Shown piece by piece: positions 25,701 to 33,756 of a stretch of DNA of 64,000 nt; positions within the stretch are counted from its first letter, which is position 1, and each line of letters begins with the position of its first letter. The DNA is from Hyphomicrobium sp. CS1BSMeth3 (GTDB lineage Bacteria > Pseudomonadota > Alphaproteobacteria > Rhizobiales > Hyphomicrobiaceae), in assembly GCF_900117415.1 (NCBI RefSeq), contig NZ_FPEI01000005.1, forward strand, positions 124,001-188,000. The letters run 5' to 3'. The notes under the pieces were generated by a model, which was not told the origin of the DNA, did no database searches, and saw only the letters and a program-made list of their open reading frames with translations. A program made the position numbers and the translations under genes.

Positions 25701-28700
25701 TTTCCGCCCTGATCCGGTGGTCGAGCCGGAATCTATTTTTGATCCTGATCGGCTCGGTCCTGGCGACTGGCGCAGGCATCTATGCCGTGCGGAACGTGCC
25801 GCTCGATGCCTTGCCCGACCTGTCCGACACGCAGGTGATCATCTACACGGAATACTCCGGTCAGGCGCCACAGGTGATCGAGGACCAGGTCACATATCCG
25901 CTGTCGACCTCCATGCTCTCGGTGCCTCGCTCGAAGATCGTGCGCGGATTCTCGTTTTTCGGCGTGTCTTTCGTCTATGTCATCTTCGAGGACGGCACTG
26001 ACATATACTGGGCGCGCACGCGCGTGCTCGAATACCTGTCCGGTGCGGCACGCAACCTGCCGGCGGGTGTAACGCCGACGCTGGGTCCCGATGCGACCGG
26101 CGTGGGGTGGGTCTATCAATACGCCGTCATGGCGGCGAACCGCACGCTCGCCGAAACCCGCGCGACGCAGGATTGGCAGCTGCGCTTTGCGCTTGCGAAG
26201 GCCGAGGGCGTAGCGGAGGTGGCCAGCGTCGGCGGCTTCGTGCGGCAGTATTCCGTCATCGTCGACCCCCGCAGGCTCAAAGGGTTCGACCTGACATTGT
26301 CGAAGCTTCGTGATGCGATCCGCGCTTCCAACATGGACGTCGGCGGGCGGGTCATCGAGCTTGCTGAGACGGAATACATGGTGCGGGGGCGCGGATACCT
26401 GCGCGGCGTTCGGGATCTCGAGCAGATCGTTCTCAAGTCGGAAGGCGGCGCACCTGTCCTATTGCGCGACGTGGCCCGTGTGGAGCTGGTACCCGATGAA
26501 CGGCGGGGCGTGACCGAGCTCAATGGTGAGGGCGAGGTTGCTTCCGGCATTGCGATCCAGCGTTACGGACAGAATGCCTTGTCTGTGATCGAGAACGTCA
26601 AGGCGCGCCTTGACGACATCAAGTCGAGCCTGCCTGCCGGCACGGAGATTGTTCCTGTCTATGATCGTTCCGAGCTCATCCACCGCGCCATCGCCACGCT
26701 CAAGACCACGCTGATCGAGGAAAGCATCATTGTCGCACTGGTGTGCATGATCTTCCTGCTGCATGCACGCAGCGCTCTTGTCGCGATCATTACCCTGCCG
26801 CTCGGCGTGCTCATTGCCTATATCTGCATGTACGCGCTCGGGCTGTCCTCCAACATCATGAGCCTCGGGGGTATCGCGATTGCCATCGGTGCGATGGTCG
26901 ATGCAGCCATCGTGATGATCGAGAACGCTCACAAGCATCTCGAGCGCGCCCCACCCGACAAACCGCGCAGCGAGGTGCTGATCGAAGCGGCCGGTGAGGT
27001 CGGGCCAGCGCTGTTCTTCTCTCTGCTCATCATCACGGTGTCATTCCTGCCGATCTTCACCCTTGAGGCGCAAGAGGGGCGGCTTTTCAAGCCGCTGGCC
27101 TTTACCAAGACATTTGCAATGGCCGCGGCTGCCATTCTGTCCATAACACTCGTACCGGCGCTGATGATGCTGTTCGTGCGCGGACGTATCATTCCCGAGC
27201 GCCGCAATCCCGTGAACCGGTTCCTGATCTGGATCTATCGGCCGGTCATCAGTCTCGTGCTGAGGGCGAAGATGTTGACCATCGCTATGGCTTTGGCGCT
27301 GCTCGCCGTCACGGCCTATCCGGCGACGCGCATCGGCTCCGAGTTCATGCCGAACCTGAATGAAGGCACGCTCCTTTATATGCCGACGACGCTGCCCGGA
27401 ATCTCGATCACCAAGGCTGCGGAGCTGCTTCAGATCATGAACAGGATCATCAAGAGCTTCCCAGAAGTGAAATCGGTGTTCGGCAAGGTGGGCCGCGCCG
27501 GCACGGCGACCGATCCCGCACCGACGGAAATGTTCGAGACAATCATCAACCTGAAGGACCCGAGTGAGTGGCGGGAAGGCATGTCTCTCGAGAAGCTTAT
27601 CAACGAGATGGATCGCGCTCTGCAGTTCCCGGGCGTGTCGAATGCCTGGACGATGCCGATCAAGGCGCGCATCGACATGCTGGCGACGGGTATCCGCACA
27701 CCGCTGGGCATCAAGGTCCTGGGGCAGGACCTGAAGGTGATCGAACGGCTTGCGCGTGACATCGAAGGGGCGATCAAGGGCGTGGCCGGCACGGCGAGTG
27801 CCTATGCCGAGCGCATCATCGCCGGCTACTACCTGGAGATCGAACCGGACCGGACGCAGTTGGCACGCTACGGATTGATGGTCGGCGACGTGCAGCAGGT
27901 GATTGCCACGGCTCTGGGTGCCGAGACTGTGACGACCACGGTCGAGGGCCGCGAACGGTACGGGGTCAGCCTGCGCTATTCGCGCGATGTCAGGTCCGAT
28001 CCGCAGGCGATCGCTCGCGAGACGCTCGTGCCGCTCGCCAACGGCTCTTCCATCCCGCTGGGCCAAGTCGCCAATGTGCGGATCACGCAGGGGCCGGCCT
28101 CGATCCGCACTGAGAACGCGCAACTCGCTGCGTACATTTATATCGACGTGCGTGACCGCGATCTTGGCGGATATGTCAGCGAGGCGCGCAAGGCCGTGGC
28201 CGAGAAAGTGACGTTTCCGCCGGGATATCACGCGGTCTGGAGTGGCCAGTACGAATACTACGAGCGCGCCAAGCAGCGCCTCGCCATCGTGGTTCCATTG
28301 ACGCTCATCATCATTCTTCTGCTTCTCTACCTCAACTTCCGGCGCATTGCCGAAACGCTGATCGTGATGCTGTCGCTCCCCTTTGCTTTGATCGGCGGCC
28401 TTTGGATGATGTGGTGGCTCGGCTTCAACATGTCTGTCGCGGTTGCTGTGGGGTTCATCGCCCTTGCAGGCGTCGCAGCGGAAACCGGCGTGATCATGCT
28501 GATCTATCTCGACCACGCGCTCAGCGAGCACAGAGTGCGCGCCGAACGAGAAGGTCGTACGTTCTCACATCACGATCTGAACGCGGCGATCATGGAGGGC
28601 GCGGTGGAGCGCGTGCGCCCCAAGATGATGACCGTGTGCGCGATCGTTGCTGGTCTGCTCCCAATCCTGTGGAGCACCGGGACGGGCTCGGAAGTGATGC

Positions 28701-28858
28701 AACGCATCGCGGTGCCGATGATCGGTGGCATGCTGTCGTCGACGGTTCTGACGCTTGTCGTGATTCCTGCCATCTACGCCGTCGTCAAAGGTCATGGTGT
28801 GCGTCAGCGGGAGAGAGATTGGCCAATACCGTCGTCGGCAGTGGTGCGCGATGTGTGA
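25697..28858 (+). CDS. cusA: CusA/CzcA heavy-metal RND efflux pump
   Basis: 1053 residues, the usual length for HME-RND pumps. It has the N-terminal SRNLFLILIGSVLATGAGIY, two large periplasmic loops, and twelve membrane helices in two halves. The proton-relay region is GGIAIAIGAMVDAAIVMIEN, with the Asp and Glu of CzcA/CusA. The C-terminal half has GFIALAGVAAETGVIMLIYL and RPKMMTVCAIVAGLLPILWS. The context of CusF, MCOs and TolC points to Cu(I)/Ag(I). It forms the operon's end. Confidence 0.95.
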   Translation: MISALIRWSSRNLFLILIGSVLATGAGIYAVRNVPLDALPDLSDTQVIIYTEYSGQAPQVIEDQVTYPLSTSMLSVPRSKIVRGFSFFGVSFVYVIFEDGTDIYWARTRVLEYLSGAARNLPAGVTPTLGPDATGVGWVYQYAVMAANRTLAETRATQDWQLRFALAKAEGVAEVASVGGFVRQYSVIVDPRRLKGFDLTLSKLRDAIRASNMDVGGRVIELAETEYMVRGRGYLRGVRDLEQIVLKSEGGAPVLLRDVARVELVPDERRGVTELNGEGEVASGIAIQRYGQNALSVIENVKARLDDIKSSLPAGTEIVPVYDRSELIHRAIATLKTTLIEESIIVALVCMIFLLHARSALVAIITLPLGVLIAYICMYALGLSSNIMSLGGIAIAIGAMVDAAIVMIENAHKHLERAPPDKPRSEVLIEAAGEVGPALFFSLLIITVSFLPIFTLEAQEGRLFKPLAFTKTFAMAAAAILSITLVPALMMLFVRGRIIPERRNPVNRFLIWIYRPVISLVLRAKMLTIAMALALLAVTAYPATRIGSEFMPNLNEGTLLYMPTTLPGISITKAAELLQIMNRIIKSFPEVKSVFGKVGRAGTATDPAPTEMFETIINLKDPSEWREGMSLEKLINEMDRALQFPGVSNAWTMPIKARIDMLATGIRTPLGIKVLGQDLKVIERLARDIEGAIKGVAGTASAYAERIIAGYYLEIEPDRTQLARYGLMVGDVQQVIATALGAETVTTTVEGRERYGVSLRYSRDVRSDPQAIARETLVPLANGSSIPLGQVANVRITQGPASIRTENAQLAAYIYIDVRDRDLGGYVSEARKAVAEKVTFPPGYHAVWSGQYEYYERAKQRLAIVVPLTLIIILLLLYLNFRRIAETLIVMLSLPFALIGGLWMMWWLGFNMSVAVAVGFIALAGVAAETGVIMLIYLDHALSEHRVRAEREGRTFSHHDLNAAIMEGAVERVRPKMMTVCAIVAGLLPILWSTGTGSEVMQRIAVPMIGGMLSSTVLTLVVIPAIYAVVKGHGVRQRERDWPIPSSAVVRDV

Positions 28859-28950
28859 GCGTTCGACGATATTGATCTTGCTGCTGTCTGAGTAGCTGGG
28901 TATCTCGTTGCACTGACGTTCTCAGGGAGCGCCAAGGATGGAGTGACTCT

Positions 28951-29622
28951 ATGTGCTTTTCCGCTGAGGCGAGTTTCACGGCAGCGGCAGTCCTCGTACC
29001 AGCGGGTGTGCTCGGCCTTCGACGAGCCTACCAAACGGACCGGCGCTACTTGGCGTTTGCAGCGCTGCCGGTCTACTTCGGCCTGCAGCAGCTGTTCGAG
29101 GGGTTTGTCTGGACGGGCGGTGTGCTTGGCAATGCGGCATCGATCGAAGCGTTTGCCATGGGCTACATGTTCTTTGCTTGGCTGGCGTGGCCGGTATGGG
29201 TGCCTTTCTCGGCATACTTCTTGGAGCCGTGCAAGCGGCGGCACGTCTATTTGCTCTTTTCAATTGTCGGCGCAGTCATCGGCGCGATGCAGTTTTTTCC
29301 GTACTTCGCACATGAGAACTGGCTGATTGTACGATTCTTGAGACATGCGATCAGCTACGAGGGAACAGTCCTGTTTGATTTCATCATGCGTCGGGAAGCA
29401 ACTTATGCCCTCTATCTCTTCGTCGTGATTGCACCGCTTGTCTCGTCCTCTAATCCGAGCGCCAGGACCTTTGGATTTCTGATTATTGGTGTTGTCGTCG
29501 TCGTGTTCCTGTTTTTTCAGTTCGCATACATCTCCGCTTTCTGTTTCGGCGGTGCGCTCATGTCGGCCTACATACTATACACTGTGTATCGGCCGCCCGC
29601 GCTTCTGACCCAGCCCGCCTAG
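28951..29622 (+). CDS. DUF6629-type integral membrane protein
   Basis: 223 residues. It begins MCFSAEASFTAAAVLVPAG and has about seven hydrophobic segments, e.g. VYLLFSIVGAVIGAMQFFPY and FGFLIIGVVVVVFLFFQFAY. The N-terminal MCFSAxASF signature and overall layout fit DUF6629. Function unknown. GGAG lies nine bases before the ATG. It sits 92 bases after cusA, so it may be read from the same or its own promoter. Confidence 0.75.
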   Translation: MCFSAEASFTAAAVLVPAGVLGLRRAYQTDRRYLAFAALPVYFGLQQLFEGFVWTGGVLGNAASIEAFAMGYMFFAWLAWPVWVPFSAYFLEPCKRRHVYLLFSIVGAVIGAMQFFPYFAHENWLIVRFLRHAISYEGTVLFDFIMRREATYALYLFVVIAPLVSSSNPSARTFGFLIIGVVVVVFLFFQFAYISAFCFGGALMSAYILYTVYRPPALLTQPA

Positions 29623-29774
29623 GGGGCGCGTCGCAAGGTTGTCCCGTCACCGCGACTGACATCGACCGCCGCCACAATCCAAGAGAGAATAGCCAACGTG
29701 GGGGCTGCCGTAGGAAACGAGGCCGTATCGCCCCGGCTGTCCGAGTTCCGCTCAAGCCAGCGCACAAGCAATCT

Positions 29775-29788
29775 TTGATTGGAGTTAA
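29775..29788. promoter_or_regulatory. FNR/FixK-type box
   Basis: TTGATTGGAGTTAA followed by AG. It lies 61 bases upstream of the small exported protein at 29849. A GTTAA right half replaces ATCAA, as at other sites in the window. Confidence 0.5.
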
Positions 29789-29848
29789 AGAAGAAGGGCC
29801 AAGCTCGCATAGACTGTTTGTTGGTAGAAGTGGAACGCGGAGCCAAGC

Positions 29849-30049
29849 ATGAAGCACTTAGTAATTAGAGGCATGATCGCCTTGGTCTGTTTGATCGGAC
29901 CCATTACAGCTCAGGCCAGTGCGAATGATGCGCACCACCCGGAGAAGAAATCGCTGAAGAGCAAGAAGCCCGTCAGTAAAGCGCCCAAACAACAAAAAAC
30001 GCCGGCCACGAAAAGTGGCAAATCTAACCGAGACAGGCCGGTGCGTTAG
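29849..30049 (+). CDS. Small Lys-rich exported protein
   Basis: 66 residues: signal peptide (HLVIRGMIALVCLIGPITAQ, cleavage after ASA), then a short, very basic tail (KKSLKSKKPVSKAPKQQK) with a HH pair at the start. GGAG six bases before ATG and a FNR-type box upstream support it as a real gene. No family recognised. A cationic periplasmic peptide of unknown role. Confidence 0.6.
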   Translation: MKHLVIRGMIALVCLIGPITAQASANDAHHPEKKSLKSKKPVSKAPKQQKTPATKSGKSNRDRPVR

Positions 30050-30087
30050 CTCAGGTGACGCGATTGGATAAGTAGGCATGTTCTTTC

Positions 30088-30240
30088 TGCCGTGCTGTCG
30101 CACAGCAGCAGAAACCTTGGTTCCTTCTACGGCACCTGCGTGATCTCGATGCGGCACAGGAGGTTCTGCAGCGCTTCTGGCTCTGCGCGCTTGAGTGGGC
30201 GTCGCAGCTCGAGGATGTTCGTCTGGCGCGTGGTTCATGA
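30088..30240 (+). pseudogene. Relic of an ECF sigma factor
   Basis: Read in frame to the TGA at 30238, the segment gives FLLRHLRDLDAAQEVLQRF and LCALEWASQLEDVRLARG. These match FLLQRLRSPDEAEEVLQRF and LRALERASQLRDVRTVRG in the sigma factor at 4055-4711. Only about 45 codons of region 2 survive; no start codon or sigma4 remains. It ends 10 bases from the Crp/Fnr gene's 3' end. Confidence 0.8.
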
Positions 30241-30250
30241 ACGGCCAGAG

Positions 30251-31165
30251 CTAAGTCCACGGGCGTCGCTCTAACCAGCCCAACGCTGTTTCCGGATCCA
30301 CGCCGGCAACCTCGATCAGTCTATCGGGGTCCAATATTCGCAGGCGACGATAATGGAACTGAACAATCCCCTCCTTGCGCATCGCGCTCAAGACGCGGTT
30401 GACGTGAACAAAAGTCAGGCCGGTGGCATCGCCGATCTGTTCCTGCGTCAGTGGCAGCGTCATTTCTTCAATCCGATTGCCTGGCCACTGCGCGCGATAG
30501 CGCGTGAACAGCTCTAGGAGCAAATGCGCCACTCGCTCGCGCGCCGAACGCCGCCCGATGCTCGTCAGATGATCGAACGCCAGATTGCAATCGCGGGCCA
30601 GTGACTGGACGAGCCGCAAGCAGATCTCCGGTTCGGTGCGCGCATGTGTGGCCAGGACAGACGCCGGGATGACAGAAACCGTAACATCCGTCAGGGCTTG
30701 GGCGCCGATGGTGGACGAGCCACGCCTCGACGGCAGGACCCCGAGGATAGCGCCCGGCAGCGCGAATTGGACGATCTGCCGCCGACCATCTTCGAGAAGC
30801 GTGTAGACGGCTACCCAGCCGTGGAGCAGGTTGAAAATCGATTTTCCCGTCCAGCCTATGCTGAACAGGTCTCGGCCGGCCTCGATTTCGCGGTCGCCTG
30901 AGTGGTAGCGGGCGATCAGCCTATGCTGCTCAGTCGATATAGCCGCGCCTTCCGCCACGCTTGCTGGCGTGGTGTCCTGCGGCTCTTGTCGGCGCCCCCG
31001 GCGCCGGCTCACTTCATCGCCTCGTGCCTGGGCTCCGCCGCCCGCGTCAGCCAACAACGATTCACGTAACACCAGTCCAATCCGCTCGCGCTCGACGGTT
31101 CCCCAATCGTCGCGGCGGAGCGACCGGGCTGCCTTTTCTGTTAAAGACGCTCGATCCAAGCCCAC
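30251..31165 (-). CDS. Crp/Fnr family transcriptional regulator
   Basis: About 304 residues from the GTG at 31165 (GGGAGG six bases upstream). A long N-terminal extension of about 75 residues is followed by the cyclic-nucleotide-binding-like beta barrel (GWTGKSIFNLLHGWVAVYTL, QIVQFALPGAILGVLPSRRG) and a Crp HTH (LPLTQEQIGDATGLTFVHVN then RVLSAMRKEGIV). The N-terminus lacks the Cys cluster of FNR, so direct O2 sensing by Fe-S is unlikely. The recognition helix VHVNRVL differs from E-SR of FNR/FixK. It is the only complete Crp/Fnr gene in the window and a candidate, not proven, reader of the palindromes. Confidence 0.85.
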   Translation of the reverse strand: MGLDRASLTEKAARSLRRDDWGTVERERIGLVLRESLLADAGGGAQARGDEVSRRRGRRQEPQDTTPASVAEGAAISTEQHRLIARYHSGDREIEAGRDLFSIGWTGKSIFNLLHGWVAVYTLLEDGRRQIVQFALPGAILGVLPSRRGSSTIGAQALTDVTVSVIPASVLATHARTEPEICLRLVQSLARDCNLAFDHLTSIGRRSARERVAHLLLELFTRYRAQWPGNRIEEMTLPLTQEQIGDATGLTFVHVNRVLSAMRKEGIVQFHYRRLRILDPDRLIEVAGVDPETALGWLERRPWT

Positions 31166-31340
31166 ATTACACCTCCCGGGCGTTCGGCCCGTTCCGGCGG
31201 CTGCTTGCGCAGCCAATCAATCCTCTGATGTGAAAGGTGCCCGAGGCCTCTGGGCACTAGCGCGCCATGGCACTCAGTGAGCACAGCCGAGCTCAGTCAT
31301 CCCCGGATGAAATAGGGGACTACGGAATGCTGGGTGGCCC

Positions 31341-31685
31341 TTAAAGACCGCAAGGTCGTGGTATTGGGGGGTCTCCGCCCGGCAGGATCAGCGGGGTGAG
31401 GTCATCGCGCGAAGGCAGCACCGTTGATGATGCGAGCCGAATGTCGATGACGCCTTGCTGCTGGGGCGGCATCGGCAAATAACAGGAGGCGCACATACTT
31501 TTGCAGCAGCGGCCGTGATGGAATGAGCAGTTTCCTCCGTCCAACGGAGAGGTTCGCAGTTCCGCGTGGATTGTGCGATTTTGCGACTTAGCTTGGTGCG
31601 CATGATTCGGATGGGCCAGCGCCGGCGCCCCTTGAGCCAGCAAGGAGACCAAGCAGAAGATCAGCAACGCCAGGACCCTGAGCAT
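31341..31685 (-). CDS. Cys-rich exported protein (CopL/DUF2946-like)
   Basis: 114 residues. Signal peptide (MLRVLALLIFCLVSLLAQGA), then HPNHAHQ and the metal-type cluster NCSFHHGRCCKSMCASCYLP, and a Pro-rich end (PPIPRPCGL). The layout matches the small proteins at 17077 and 22023. AAGG precedes the ATG. A perfect FNR/FixK-type palindrome lies 116 bases upstream, which suggests shared control with the copper and low-oxygen genes. Confidence 0.7.
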   Translation of the reverse strand: MLRVLALLIFCLVSLLAQGAPALAHPNHAHQAKSQNRTIHAELRTSPLDGGNCSFHHGRCCKSMCASCYLPMPPQQQGVIDIRLASSTVLPSRDDLTPLILPGGDPPIPRPCGL

Positions 31686-31800
31686 GCGCTCGCCTTACAG
31701 GCCTTCATCGGTTGGTGTCCGCATCCGCACACGCCGAATGATCTATATCCCGCGAAAGGAGCCGACCTTTTGAGCAGATCATACTCCGGTCCAATGCGTA

Positions 31801-31814
31801 TTGACTGAGATCAA
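31801..31814. promoter_or_regulatory. FNR/FixK-type box
   Basis: TTGACTGAGATCAA, a full match to TTGA(T/C)-N4-(A/G)TCAA. It lies upstream of the minus-strand gene at 31341-31685, about 100 bases from a second palindrome at 31902, and between divergent genes. Confidence 0.6.
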
Positions 31815-31901
31815 CCGCGCGAACACCGCTAGCAGCGGCATTCGACCACCTGCTTCCATCCCCAGTGTAGGTTGATGGCTCTTGTCGCCGCTCACTCTAT
31901 G

Positions 31902-31917
31902 TTTAATCGAGATTAAA
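31902..31917. promoter_or_regulatory. FNR/FixK-like palindrome (TTTAAT variant)
   Basis: TTTAATCGAGATTAAA. The half-sites TTTAAT and ATTAAA are perfectly symmetric. It lies 59 bases upstream of the NifX-like gene. It is an A/T-shifted version of the TTGAT-N4-ATCAA pattern. Confidence 0.5.
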
Positions 31918-31975
31918 GTGCGGACGGCTGCAGTGTGCTCACTGAATCGTCCCGGACGTGTCCTGCGGATCGGAA

Positions 31976-32440
31976 ATGCCAACGATAGCCCCGACGCCGG
32001 CAGATCGTATGCGCTGCGTCGCGCTGCTCGTATCGCGCAGCCGGCAAAAGACTATGCTGAGTCCGTTCTTTGCGAAATGCGACGGCTTGCTCTTGGTCGA
32101 CCCGGACGTGCCGGCTCGGAATTTTCGTCCGAACCGGGCGCGAACTAACGAGTCCACCTGCGACCTTATCCTCTCAAGTGGCGCCACTAGGCTCGTCTGC
32201 GGCTTTATTGCGGGTGCTGTGCGAGAGCGGCTTGTCGCGTCTGGCATCGACGTCCGCGTCGGGTCGTGCGCACGGTCGGTAGCAAGCCTTGTCCGCGAGT
32301 TTGATGCCTTGCCATCCGCCTGTGCGCTTCAGGGCAACGACGATCCCCTTCGGCCTGGCGCTTTTCCTCGCAGCGCGAGGCGACCGCGACACGTAGCACC
32401 GGACAAAGGCTCCCGGCCGCGACGAACAGACAAGCACTAG
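31976..32440 (+). CDS. NifX/NifB-C-like (Fe-Mo-co domain) protein
   Basis: About 154 residues. The core CVALLVSRSRQKTMLSPFFA, KCDGLLLVDPD, STCDLILSSGATRLVCGFI and ERLVASGIDVRVGSCARSV follows the dinitrogenase iron-molybdenum-cofactor-type fold, here with Cys residues in CGF and GSCARS. The C-terminal 50 residues are basic and low complexity. These proteins bind metal-cluster precursors in nitrogenase systems, but orphan members are common. No nif gene is present. The start is uncertain (31976 or 32009; neither ribosome site is strong). A palindrome lies upstream. Confidence 0.6.
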   Translation: MPTIAPTPADRMRCVALLVSRSRQKTMLSPFFAKCDGLLLVDPDVPARNFRPNRARTNESTCDLILSSGATRLVCGFIAGAVRERLVASGIDVRVGSCARSVASLVREFDALPSACALQGNDDPLRPGAFPRSARRPRHVAPDKGSRPRRTDKH

Positions 32441-32493
32441 CCTGGTCCGGGCCAATTTGTGCTGCGGTTGGCTCCGAGCTGCGCCGACAGCAC

Positions 32494-32509
32494 TTTAACT
32501 GAGATTAAA
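32494..32509. promoter_or_regulatory. FNR/FixK-like palindrome
   Basis: TTTAACTGAGATTAAA, 151 bases upstream of the DUF2933 gene at 32660, in the intergenic stretch after the NifX-like gene. Confidence 0.5.
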
Positions 32510-32659
32510 GTCTCCAGCGCTGCTGGCGGATTACGTTCGCACGTGAGCTGAGCGCTCTTTGCCAACCATCTCACAGCGGTGGCCCTTCGAGCTCGCGGAA
32601 TAGACAATTCGCAATGTCCCTATCAGGGCGACCCAGTCACGAAACCGGACACCGATCAC

Positions 32660-32905
32660 ATGAATAACCAGCAACAACGACCGAGCCGCTTTAGCGCCGC
32701 GAACATTGCGCTCTACGGCTTCCTGGCGATCGGCGCCTTCTACCTGATCGCGGAACATCGTGCCCATCTTCTGGGCTGGCTACCCTGGATTATCATCCTT
32801 GCTTGCCCTCTGCTGCACGTGTTCATGCATGGAGGGCACGGAGGGCGTGGTGGCGATGGAAATTCATCCGCATCACCGCCTGGTCGATCACCGCACCAGC
32901 ATTGA
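32660..32905 (+). CDS. DUF2933 domain membrane protein
   Basis: 81 residues with two hydrophobic segments (ANIALYGFLAIGAFYLIAEH and LGWLPWIIILACPLLHVFMH) joined by AEHRAHLL, then HGGHGGRGGDG. This is the DUF2933 layout, common next to copper efflux genes. Function unknown. The start ATG at 32660 is chosen over a frame start at 32579, which only adds a leader. Its stop overlaps the next gene's ATG (TGATG), so the two are translationally coupled. Confidence 0.75.
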   Translation: MNNQQQRPSRFSAANIALYGFLAIGAFYLIAEHRAHLLGWLPWIIILACPLLHVFMHGGHGGRGGDGNSSASPPGRSPHQH

Positions 32906-33585
32906 TGGTTCAAGCAGAGCGCCCCATGCAGGACAATATTCCCGCCTACGGTCTTTGGTCTCTCGTTTTTCTGAATTCCATCATCTTCATCTTCTTTGCG
33001 TTCAGCTTTTTTAAGCCGACAACGCCTCGGGACTGGCGGTCCTTCGGTGCTTTCAGCGCTTTCATCATCGCGCTCTTCACCGAGATGTACGGCTTTCCCT
33101 TGACGATCTACCTGCTCTCCGGCTGGCTGCAGTCGCGCTATCCTGGCGTTGACTGGTTCTCGCATGACGCCGGCCACCTGCTCGAAGAACTGTTCGGTTG
33201 GCGCGGCAATCCGCATTTTGGGCCGTTCCACATTCTCAGCTTTGTTTTCATCGGTGGCGGCTTCATCCTGATTTCCGCTGGATGGAAGGCGCTCTATGAG
33301 GCCCAGCGGCAGCATAAGCTCGCAATTACGGGTGTCTATGCGCGCGTCCGGCACCCGCAGTATGTCGGTTTTGTCCTCGTCATGTTTGGGTTTCTACTGC
33401 AGTGGCCAACCTTGCTAACGCTCGCGATGTTCCCCATCCTGGTCTTCATGTATTGGCGGCTTTCCAAGCATGAGGAACGAGAGGCGCTTGCCGAATTTGG
33501 CGATGCCTATGCGCGCTATATGCGAGAAGTGCCAGCGTTCATCCCGCGGCTGTCGGCGCAGCGCACCAAGCCGGCGGGTGATTAA
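32905..33585 (+). CDS. Isoprenylcysteine/PEMT-type membrane methyltransferase
   Basis: 226 residues, about five membrane helices. The C-terminal signature ITGVYARVRHPQYVGFVLVM with KHEEREALAEFGDAYARYM is typical of the ICMT/PEMT superfamily, which uses SAM to methylate lipids or other membrane substrates. The substrate is not readable. The ATG at 32905 overlaps the DUF2933 stop. The DUF2933-ICMT pair occurs in copper clusters of other Proteobacteria (from memory). Other names would be phospholipid methyltransferase. Confidence 0.8.
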   Translation: MVQAERPMQDNIPAYGLWSLVFLNSIIFIFFAFSFFKPTTPRDWRSFGAFSAFIIALFTEMYGFPLTIYLLSGWLQSRYPGVDWFSHDAGHLLEELFGWRGNPHFGPFHILSFVFIGGGFILISAGWKALYEAQRQHKLAITGVYARVRHPQYVGFVLVMFGFLLQWPTLLTLAMFPILVFMYWRLSKHEEREALAEFGDAYARYMREVPAFIPRLSAQRTKPAGD

Positions 33586-33756
33586 ACTTGCCGAAGCCAC
33601 TTTTCGACTCTCATCGGTCAAGGTCTCGGCGGGCCATCTATTCAGTCATAGAGAGCGGCGGGTCGCGGACGGGGCTCCTGGGAAGGGCCGGATTTTCGGC
33701 CCACACAGGAGTTTCTGCCGACCGGCGCTGGCCGCTCCCACGCTCGAGGTCTGATC

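Noticed and set aside
27041-28531. A 496-codon open frame on the minus strand inside cusA
   Set aside because: It is a mirror of the strongly supported RND pump frame; composition (His, Asp, Arg rich) and no domain support it.
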